Shown here: one piece after another, positions 57,289-64,000 of the stretch
Position numbering within the stretch: position 1 is the stretch's first letter
Layout of the letters: every line of letters starts with the position of its first letter
The notes under the pieces: model-generated
What the model was told of the DNA's origin: nothing
Databases searched by the model: none
The model's input: the letters and a program-made list of their open reading frames with translations, nothing else
Made by a program: the position numbers and the translations under genes
Assembly (NCBI RefSeq): GCF_001971725.1
Contig: NZ_CP019388.1
Location: 62,001-126,000, forward strand
Direction of reading: 5' to 3'
DNA from: Winogradskyella sp. J14-2
GTDB taxonomy: Bacteria > Bacteroidota > Bacteroidia > Flavobacteriales > Flavobacteriaceae
DNA: 64,000 nt

Positions 57289-60117
57289 TTATTTCAACTC
57301 CTTTTTCAAAAACTTTGCTGTATAACTTTTTTTGTCTTTTGCCACTTGTTCTGGTGTGCCTTTGGCAACGACATTACCACCTCCTTTTCCGCCTTCGTAG
57401 CCAATATCTATAATGTAATCTACGGTCTTAATAACATCTAAATTATGCTCTATTATTAATACAGTATTGCCTTGGTCAACCAATTTGTTAAGAACTTTCA
57501 TTAAAACTCTAATATCTTCAAAATGAAGGCCTGTTGTTGGCTCATCTAAGATGTAAAAGGTATTGCCAGTATCGCGTTTACTGAGTTCTGTAGCCAGTTT
57601 AATACGCTGTGCTTCACCACCAGAAAGCGTTGTGCTTTGTTGTCCTAAGGTAATATAACCCAAACCAACATCCTTTATGGTTTTGAGTTTGCGGTAAATC
57701 TTAGGAATATGCTCAAAGAAGTCTACCGCTTCTTCAATCGTCATATTTAATACATCGCTTATGGATTTTCCTTTGTATCTAATTTCTAGCGTTTCCCTGT
57801 TAAAACGCTTGCCTTGGCAAGTTTCGCACTCTACATAGACGTCTGGTAAAAAGTTCATTTCTATAACACGCAATCCACCACCTTGGCAGGTTTCGCAACG
57901 TCCACCAGCTACGTTAAAACTAAAACGTCCTGGTTTGTAACCACGAATCATAGCTTCGGGTATCTGTGCAAATAGTTTACGTATTTCGTCAAAGGTTTTG
58001 GTATACGTAGCAGGATTACTTCTCGGTGTTCTGCCTATAGGTGATTGATTTATATCAATAACCTTGTCTATGTGCTCTAAACCTTTAATGCTTTTATATG
58101 GCATTGGTTTTTTTACACCATTGAAGAAGTGTGCGTTTAAAATAGGGTATAGGGTTTCGTTAATGAGTGTAGATTTTCCACTTCCCGAAACGCCTGTAAC
58201 ACCAATCATTTTTCCTAATGGAAATTCTACATCAACGTGCTTTAGATTATTACCCGTACAGCCCTTAAGTACCAGCTTTTTTCCGTTGCCTTTGCGCCGT
58301 TCTTTTGGGATTTCAATTTCTTTTTTTCCGCTTAGGTAGTCTGCGGTTAAGGTGTTATGAGATAATAACTCATTTGGAGTTCCTTCACTAATAATCTCAC
58401 CACCATGCTTCCCTGCAAACGGCCCAATATCGATAACGTAATCTGCGCGTTCTATCATGTCTTTGTCGTGTTCGACGACAATTACAGAGTTTCCGACGTC
58501 TCTCAGTGACGCTAGTGAGTTAATCAGTTTTTCGTTGTCGCGTTGGTGAAGCCCTATGCTAGGTTCGTCTAAAATATAGAGTACACCAACAAGTTGCGAT
58601 CCTATTTGCGTAGCCAAACGTATGCGCTGCGCTTCGCCACCAGAAAGCGATTTAGAACTCCGGTTAAGACTTAAATATGTTAAGCCTACATCTAATAAAA
58701 ACTGCGTACGCGCTTTTATTTCTTTAATAATTTCTTCAGAAATTTTACGTTGTGTTTCAGAAAGTCTGTTTTCTAAGCCTTTTAACCATTCAGCTAATTC
58801 AACAACATCCATTTTTACAATATCAGCAATACTTTTGCCATCTACTTTAAAGTACAGGGATTCTTTGCGTAAGCGAGACCCTTGGCAAACATCACACTCT
58901 ACTTTATCCATATATTCTTTTGCCCAACGCACTAAGGATGTAGAATCTGATTTGTATTGATTTTCTATAAAATTAGCAACACCTTCAAAATCTATGTTGT
59001 AATCTCTGGTCACCCCAAGCAGTTTGCTTTCTACAGCAAATTTGTCCTTACCACCATAGAGAATCATGTGTTTGGCATCGTTGGGAATGTCTTTCCATGG
59101 TGTATTTAGAGTAAAGTCGAAACGTTGTGCTATGGTATGAAATTGTTTAAAAATCCAGCTTTTTTTCTCAGGACCATGTGGTGCCAAAGCTCCATTTTTA
59201 ATAGATAAGGTCTCGTCTGGTACCAATTTTTTTTCATTGACTACATACAGTTCGCCTATACCATTGCAATTAGGACAAGCTCCTTTAGGTGAATTAAAAG
59301 AGAAGTTATTAGGCTCTGGGTTAGGGTATGAAATTCCTGAAGATGGACACATTAAATTACGGCTAAAATAACGTGGTTGATTGGTGTCTTGGTCTATGAC
59401 CATGAGGACATCGTCTCCATGATACATGGCTGTATTAATGGACTCCGTAAGACGTTTTTCATTGTCCTGCGTATCATCAATCTTTAGACGATCTATAACA
59501 ATCTCAATGTCATGGGTTTTATAGCGGTCGAGCTTCATGCCTTTTTCAAGGTCTACAATCTCTCCATCGGTGCGTACTTTTACAAACCCTTGCTTAGCAA
59601 TTTGCTCAAACAATTCGCGATAGTGGCCTTTACGAGAACGAATAACAGGCGATAAGATGTTGATGCGTTTACCCTTATACGCTTCTAGAATGAGGTCTTT
59701 AATCTGCTCGTCGCTATAGCTTACCATTTTTTCACCAGTTTGGTAACTGTAGGCATCTGCAGCTCTGGCGAACAATAGTCTTAAGAAGTCGTAAATTTCG
59801 GTAATGGTACCTACTGTAGAGCGTGGTGATTTGCTTGTGGTTTTTTGCTCTATGGCAATAACAGGAGAGAGGCCATCGATCTTATCGACATCTGGCCGTT
59901 CTAGACTGCCCAAGAACTGACGTGCGTAAGCCGAAAAGGTTTCGATGTAACGACGTTGCCCTTCGGCATAAATGGTATCGAAAGCCAACGACGACTTTCC
60001 ACTACCAGATAGTCCTGTAATCACTACCAATTTCTCTCTGGGTATGGTAATGTCGATGTTTTTTAGGTTGTGAACTCGTGCTCCTTGTACTTCAATGGAC
60101 TCGTTGAAATGGCTCAT
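57289..60117 (-). CDS. uvrA: Excinuclease ABC subunit A
   Basis: 942 residues from the ATG at 60117 (longer frame adds 16 without UvrA similarity). Two ABC modules: Walker [12 protein letters not shown] and [13 protein letters not shown], signatures LSGGEAQRI (twice), and zinc modules [22 protein letters not shown]...CETCQGKR. Length fits UvrA (~940). It recognises bulky DNA lesions with UvrB in nucleotide excision repair. Candidate -7 at 60,155-60,162. Confidence 0.97.
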   Translation of the reverse strand: MSHFNESIEVQGARVHNLKNIDITIPREKLVVITGLSGSGKSSLAFDTIYAEGQRRYIETFSAYARQFLGSLERPDVDKIDGLSPVIAIEQKTTSKSPRSTVGTITEIYDFLRLLFARAADAYSYQTGEKMVSYSDEQIKDLILEAYKGKRINILSPVIRSRKGHYRELFEQIAKQGFVKVRTDGEIVDLEKGMKLDRYKTHDIEIVIDRLKIDDTQDNEKRLTESINTAMYHGDDVLMVIDQDTNQPRYFSRNLMCPSSGISYPNPEPNNFSFNSPKGACPNCNGIGELYVVNEKKLVPDETLSIKNGALAPHGPEKKSWIFKQFHTIAQRFDFTLNTPWKDIPNDAKHMILYGGKDKFAVESKLLGVTRDYNIDFEGVANFIENQYKSDSTSLVRWAKEYMDKVECDVCQGSRLRKESLYFKVDGKSIADIVKMDVVELAEWLKGLENRLSETQRKISEEIIKEIKARTQFLLDVGLTYLSLNRSSKSLSGGEAQRIRLATQIGSQLVGVLYILDEPSIGLHQRDNEKLINSLASLRDVGNSVIVVEHDKDMIERADYVIDIGPFAGKHGGEIISEGTPNELLSHNTLTADYLSGKKEIEIPKERRKGNGKKLVLKGCTGNNLKHVDVEFPLGKMIGVTGVSGSGKSTLINETLYPILNAHFFNGVKKPMPYKSIKGLEHIDKVIDINQSPIGRTPRSNPATYTKTFDEIRKLFAQIPEAMIRGYKPGRFSFNVAGGRCETCQGGGLRVIEMNFLPDVYVECETCQGKRFNRETLEIRYKGKSISDVLNMTIEEAVDFFEHIPKIYRKLKTIKDVGLGYITLGQQSTTLSGGEAQRIKLATELSKRDTGNTFYILDEPTTGLHFEDIRVLMKVLNKLVDQGNTVLIIEHNLDVIKTVDYIIDIGYEGGKGGGNVVAKGTPEQVAKDKKSYTAKFLKKELK

Positions 60118-60154
60118 AGGTGGTATCGCTTCTTCTTTATTTCTAGCAAAGTTG

Positions 60155-60162
60155 CAAAGGTA
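60155..60162 (-). promoter_or_regulatory. Candidate uvrA -7 element
   Basis: Minus-strand TACCTTTG, a TAnnTTTG match, 37 bases upstream of the chosen ATG. No convincing -33. Confidence 0.4.
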
Positions 60163-60282
60163 CAATATTTAGATGTTAATTTAGTGTGAAGGTTTTGTCC
60201 TTAAAGCTGTTAGTTTTTAGTTAGGCTTCATCTTTTATTGGCTTACTGTCCTTTTTATTTTCATGTAGGAAAAAACACCCCT

Positions 60283-60333
60283 TGACCCGAATATGACCCG
60301 CTTATGACCCGAATTAGACCCGAGATAGACCTG
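60283..60333. repeat. Five (T/A)GACC(C/T)G repeats at 11-bp spacing
   Basis: TGACCCG at 60,283, 60,294, 60,305; AGACCCG at 60,316; AGACCTG at 60,327. Spacing is exactly 11 bp each time, about one helical turn, which suggests an array of protein-binding sites on one DNA face. Lies 244 bases upstream of the adhesin ATG. Confidence 0.65.
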
Positions 60334-60576
60334 ACTTTGGTATAAGATCTTCCTAAATTACATTTGTATGGCCCCATCGGCAATACTAAATGCAATTTTA
60401 AATTTAGATATCCCCTTTATTGGGTATGGTTTTACACTGAAGCTATAACTAATTTAGCATTAGAGTGTTACTGTTTAAAGGAATTATAGTAATCTAAACG
60501 AAAAATAACAGTTTAGATATTTCATGCTATATATTTTTTTCTATTTTAACCCTTGATAATTAGCTATTAATCAATT

Positions 60577-63500
60577 ATGAAATATCATAAACGCCATGCC
60601 TTTGCATTACTTTTTTATTTATGTATAGGTATCGCTGCCGCTTATAATATATCAAATGTATTTAGAACGGATCAGCCCAAATCTAAAATAGTATTACCTC
60701 CTTCGGCTAGTATTTCTGGCACGACCACAGTTTGCCTAAATGCGACACCGCAACCTGTAATTACCTTTACCGGTTCTGATGGTGATGTGCCTTACACATT
60801 TACCTATACTGTAAATGGTGGTGCTAATCAGACGATTACTACAACAGGCACAAATGATTCTGCGACCTTACCTGTAAATACAAATGTAGCAGGTACATAT
60901 ACCTATGAATTAATTTCTGTAACAGACGCTAATAACGATACGGAAGCTATCAATGATACCGCAACTGTTACTGTTACTAACCCACCAACAGTGAGTTTTA
61001 CTTTTAATAATGGAGATTGTTCTGCAGATGGTGTCAATTTTAATGCCACAGCATTAGGTAATGGGCCTTTCACTTATAGTTGGTCTTTTGGTGATGGTAA
61101 TACTTCAACCGCTGAAGACCCTTTACATATCTATGATGCTTTTGGCTGTGGTTTTTCAAACTACACAGCAACATTAGAGGTTACTGATGCCAATGGTTGT
61201 ACTGCTTTAGTTTCAGAAACCGTGAATATTGAACAGCGTCCAGATTTAAGTTTTGAAGATTTAGATGCACAGTTTACTCCACCTTTTGATAATTGTGGTA
61301 ATAATACTGTGGATCCTGCGTACACTGTAAATGTTGGTAATACTTCAACATCTACAGCCTGTATTACCTCTTATGATATTGATTGGGGAGATGGCACATC
61401 GGAAACTAATGTTACCTTTCCTCTATCGCATACTTATGCCAATTTGGGGTCGTTTAATATGGTAATTACAGGTTATGGAGATAGTGGTTGTAATGCTACA
61501 GAAACCATTTTAGTAAAAAACTCAAGTAACCCCATAGGTGCTATTATCAGCCCAGGAAATACGGTGAATTTATGTTTGCCCGCCAATGAACTTGCATTTG
61601 CTATCGGTTCCTGGGGACCTAATCCGCCCGATACGACTTATTTTGTAGATTATGGAGATGGTACACAGGCGACGTACACACAAGATGATTTAATAGCCGC
61701 TGTAGCTAATTACGATCCTGATAATCCGGCATTGGCGGATCCTTTCCCAATTCCACATGAATACACCGAATCTAACTGTCCAAATCCTAATTATACCATC
61801 ACCTTAATTATTGCTACCTCTTGTGGAGAAACCGTATTAACAGCAGGACCTATTATTATTTTGACGCAGCCTGAGGTGGATTTTGAATTTGAGAGTCCGA
61901 GTTGTGTCAATACACCTGTACAATTTACCAACCTTACCGAAGGAGGTTTTGGACCCAATTGCGTTACACAAGCCGCACATAATTGGGATTTTGGTGATGG
62001 AACTACCTCAAATCTAGAAAACCCAATACATACATATACAACACCAGGTACTTACACAGTGACTTTAACAGAAGAAAACTTTTGTGGTATATCAGAACCT
62101 GTCGTTAAGACTATTTGCATAGAGCCAGATTTGGTTGCAGACTTTTCTTTAGACAATAATGACGGTTGTATTCCTCTTGATGTTTCAGCGACTAATACTA
62201 CCGACTTATCACAGTCTTGTGGTGGTGAAACGTATTTGTGGGAGGTTACTTATGCTTCTGACTTTTGTGGTACATCAGCATCTTGGGGTTTTACTGATAA
62301 TACAGATGAGACCTCTGAAAACCCATCGTTTCAATTTTTAAATGCAGGTATTTATATTATAAGCATGACGATTACCAACTCGTGTGGTGATTTTATAACC
62401 ACTCAGCAGATTAATGTAAAGCGTCCTCCAGTTGCTAGTATTGATCCTATCGCTGATGCCTGTGGTGCGGCTAGTTTTAATCCAACAGCTATGGTGACTA
62501 CCTGTGCGCCAACTACCGATACCATAACCTATAGTTGGTCTTTTCCTGGAGGTACACCAGCTACATCTAATCTCTTAGATCCAGGAACTATTAGCTACAC
62601 CACACCAGGCGACTATACCGTGACGTTTAGTGTTACTAATGCTTGTGGTACTGCTACGGTTACTGAAGACTTTTCAGTCAATGAAAGCCCAACGCTAACC
62701 AATACCGATTTTGATCAAACGTTGTGTTCTGGTAATGATAGTAATGCCATAGTGCTTACGTCAGATAATGTGAATACGACTTATACATGGACGTCTAACA
62801 ATCCTGCAGGCCTTACAGGCTTTATTCCAAATGGCACAGGAGATACTATTCCGGCACAAACACTTATCAATACTTTGGGTACTCCAATAGATCTCATATA
62901 CACTGTAACGCCCGATATCAATGGTTGTGTTGGGCCATCCGTGAATTTTACCATCACTGTAGAGCCAGCACCTTTCATAGATATGCAACCGCAAGCCGAA
63001 GACATATGTCTTAATGGTACACCAAATGATTTATCAGTAAGCTATCAAGGTACAGGTACTCCAAGTTACCAATGGTATGTAAATACGGTTGATGACAATA
63101 CAAGTGGTACGGTCATAGCAGGAGCTAATGGACCAACATATACACCACCAACTGATAGTGTTGGTACACTATATTATTATGTGGTAATTACGTTTACAAC
63201 AGGAGATTGTAATGAAATTATTTCCGATACTGCTGAAATTACAGTAGAAGCTGTTGCGCAAATCGATACAGAGCCAATACCAACACAGTCTATTTGTGTA
63301 GGTGGAACATCAGAAGCGCTTACGGTTAATCTTATTGGAGGAGCAGGAACAGTAACTTACCAATGGTACAGTAATACTGCAAATACTAATACAGGAGGTA
63401 CTGCTATTGCAGGTGCAACATCAGCAAGTTATACTCCGCCTGTTTTTACGACTTCAGGGTCATTTTATTATTATGTTGAGGTGAGTTTTACAGGTAGTGG

Positions 63501-64000
63501 TTGTTCGGGCTTAGTGAGTGCAGTCGCCGAAGTTGCTGTGGTAGACGATCCAGAGATTACAAGTCCTGATTTTGGTATGCAAAGTGTTTGTCAGAATACC
63601 AATGTTAATCCTTTAGATGTTAAGGTGTCTGGTGGCTTAGGGACTATTTCTTACCAATGGTATGTTAACACTGTTAATGATACAACGACTGGAACACCAA
63701 TTGCAGGTGCGACAGCAGCGACGTATACACCACCTTCGGATGTGGTGGGTACATTTTATTATTACTGTATTGTAACCCAAGATGTATCTGGTTGTGAGGT
63801 GACGAGTTCGGTCGCCACAGTTGAGGTCACTGCAGCTGCCCAATTTACAACACAACCACTTTCTGATGAGTTGTGTTTAGGAGATACCACAGCAGCGTTG
63901 AGTGTGGCTTATACTAATGGCACAGGTACACCGAGTTACCAATGGTATGCTAATACCGTGAATGATACAACCACAGGTACTGCTATTGCTGGTGCAACAA
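60577..64000 (+). CDS. Giant PKD/Ig-like repeat surface protein (right-truncated)
   Basis: 1,141 residues visible and still open at the window edge. Signal-like start (MKYHKRHAFALLFYLCIGIA). Then about six PKD-like domains with the W-x-F-G-D-G signature (YSWSFGDGNTSTAEDP near residue 168; DWGDGTSETN; NWDFGDGTTS; YSWSFPGGTPA), followed by tandem Ig-like repeats of ~97 residues each with YQWY-x-N-T-x-N/D-D-T (at about 63,064; 63,356; 63,652; 63,936). Cys pairs recur. In Flavobacteria such proteins are exported by type IX secretion as adhesins or gliding-related factors. Confidence 0.85.
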   Translation, partial: MKYHKRHAFALLFYLCIGIAAAYNISNVFRTDQPKSKIVLPPSASISGTTTVCLNATPQPVITFTGSDGDVPYTFTYTVNGGANQTITTTGTNDSATLPVNTNVAGTYTYELISVTDANNDTEAINDTATVTVTNPPTVSFTFNNGDCSADGVNFNATALGNGPFTYSWSFGDGNTSTAEDPLHIYDAFGCGFSNYTATLEVTDANGCTALVSETVNIEQRPDLSFEDLDAQFTPPFDNCGNNTVDPAYTVNVGNTSTSTACITSYDIDWGDGTSETNVTFPLSHTYANLGSFNMVITGYGDSGCNATETILVKNSSNPIGAIISPGNTVNLCLPANELAFAIGSWGPNPPDTTYFVDYGDGTQATYTQDDLIAAVANYDPDNPALADPFPIPHEYTESNCPNPNYTITLIIATSCGETVLTAGPIIILTQPEVDFEFESPSCVNTPVQFTNLTEGGFGPNCVTQAAHNWDFGDGTTSNLENPIHTYTTPGTYTVTLTEENFCGISEPVVKTICIEPDLVADFSLDNNDGCIPLDVSATNTTDLSQSCGGETYLWEVTYASDFCGTSASWGFTDNTDETSENPSFQFLNAGIYIISMTITNSCGDFITTQQINVKRPPVASIDPIADACGAASFNPTAMVTTCAPTTDTITYSWSFPGGTPATSNLLDPGTISYTTPGDYTVTFSVTNACGTATVTEDFSVNESPTLTNTDFDQTLCSGNDSNAIVLTSDNVNTTYTWTSNNPAGLTGFIPNGTGDTIPAQTLINTLGTPIDLIYTVTPDINGCVGPSVNFTITVEPAPFIDMQPQAEDICLNGTPNDLSVSYQGTGTPSYQWYVNTVDDNTSGTVIAGANGPTYTPPTDSVGTLYYYVVITFTTGDCNEIISDTAEITVEAVAQIDTEPIPTQSICVGGTSEALTVNLIGGAGTVTYQWYSNTANTNTGGTAIAGATSASYTPPVFTTSGSFYYYVEVSFTGSGCSGLVSAVAEVAVVDDPEITSPDFGMQSVCQNTNVNPLDVKVSGGLGTISYQWYVNTVNDTTTGTPIAGATAATYTPPSDVVGTFYYYCIVTQDVSGCEVTSSVATVEVTAAAQFTTQPLSDELCLGDTTAALSVAYTNGTGTPSYQWYANTVNDTTTGTAIAGAT

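Larger units (their letters stand above)
60118..60576. other. 459-bp intergenic region between uvrA and adhesin gene
   Basis: No credible ORF. Contains a TACCTTTG minus-strand -7 match near uvrA and the 11-bp-spaced repeat array at 60,283-60,333. The remainder (about 60,335-60,576) is AT-rich with no clear structure. Confidence 0.6.

Noticed and set aside
57168..57441. Plus-strand ORFs over the uvrA/LOG junction
   Set aside because: Antisense shadows of two well-supported genes.
62761..63855. Minus-strand short ORFs in the adhesin
   Set aside because: Antisense to a continuous PKD/Ig frame with clear domain repeats.

Overview
The window comes from a low-GC member of the Bacteroidota, most likely a marine Flavobacteriaceae. 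The evidence is AT-rich DNA, TAnnTTTG-type -7 promoter elements, frequent TTG starts with no clear Shine-Dalgarno, Bacteroidota families (DUF6090, DUF6155, DUF4268), a type IX secretion C-terminal signal, and a PKD/Ig-repeat surface protein.

Region 1 (1 to about 41,630) is an integron-like gene-cassette array. At least 39 complete cassettes and one truncated cassette are all read on the minus strand. They are separated by 39 imperfectly palindromic sites of 134-206 bp whose outer ends are CAACGG and GTTGTTG/GTTG. I number cassettes C1 (next to the integrase) to C40 (cut by the left edge). The first bases of each cassette are complementary to the far end of its own 3' site, as expected when an attC site is split by insertion at G|TT. 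Six cassette families occur twice, and identity stops exactly at CAAC|GG. A tyrosine recombinase (41,748-42,815, plus strand) is divergent from the array, with a candidate attI (41,587-41,630) at the junction, which is the classical integron layout. The recombinase lacks the extra domain of classical IntI and the core bases do not fit GTTRRRY, so this looks like a divergent integron lineage.

Cassette cargo: an HpaII-type restriction-modification (R-M) pair (C21), a second regulator-M-R system (C8), a DUF4297-HerA anti-phage pair (C20), DUF262/DUF1524 GmrSD-like proteins (C7, C40), a PD-(D/E)xK nuclease (C28), a DEDDh exonuclease-BRCT protein (C1), a HigBA-like toxin-antitoxin pair with a frameshifted toxin (C34), barstar plus partner (C22), HEPN-like proteins (C25, C37, C29), a duplicated glycosyltransferase (C33, C23), a CDF metal transporter (C6), and many small lipoproteins and membrane proteins. 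C25 also carries a tRNA-like element.

Both R-M operons are bracketed inside their cassettes by a second kind of hairpin element (16,613; 19,138; 30,323; 33,225). These four copies are in the same orientation, have co-varying stems, and share CTCTTTT/AAATGTG cores and AGCGTTGGC-like flanks. This looks like a nested mobile unit inside the integron cassettes and I cannot match it to anything I know.

Region 2 (42,816-60,117) is ordinary flavobacterial chromosome: a ZIP transporter, several SAM methyltransferases, a THUMP RNA methyltransferase, DUF proteins, a fused 2-oxoacid dehydrogenase E1, an M1-peptidase-like outer-membrane protein without its zinc motif, a secreted EEP nuclease, a LOG-family protein and UvrA.

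Region 3 (60,118-64,000): a 459-bp gap with five repeats at exact 11-bp spacing, then the start of a very large PKD/Ig-like repeat adhesin that runs off the right edge.
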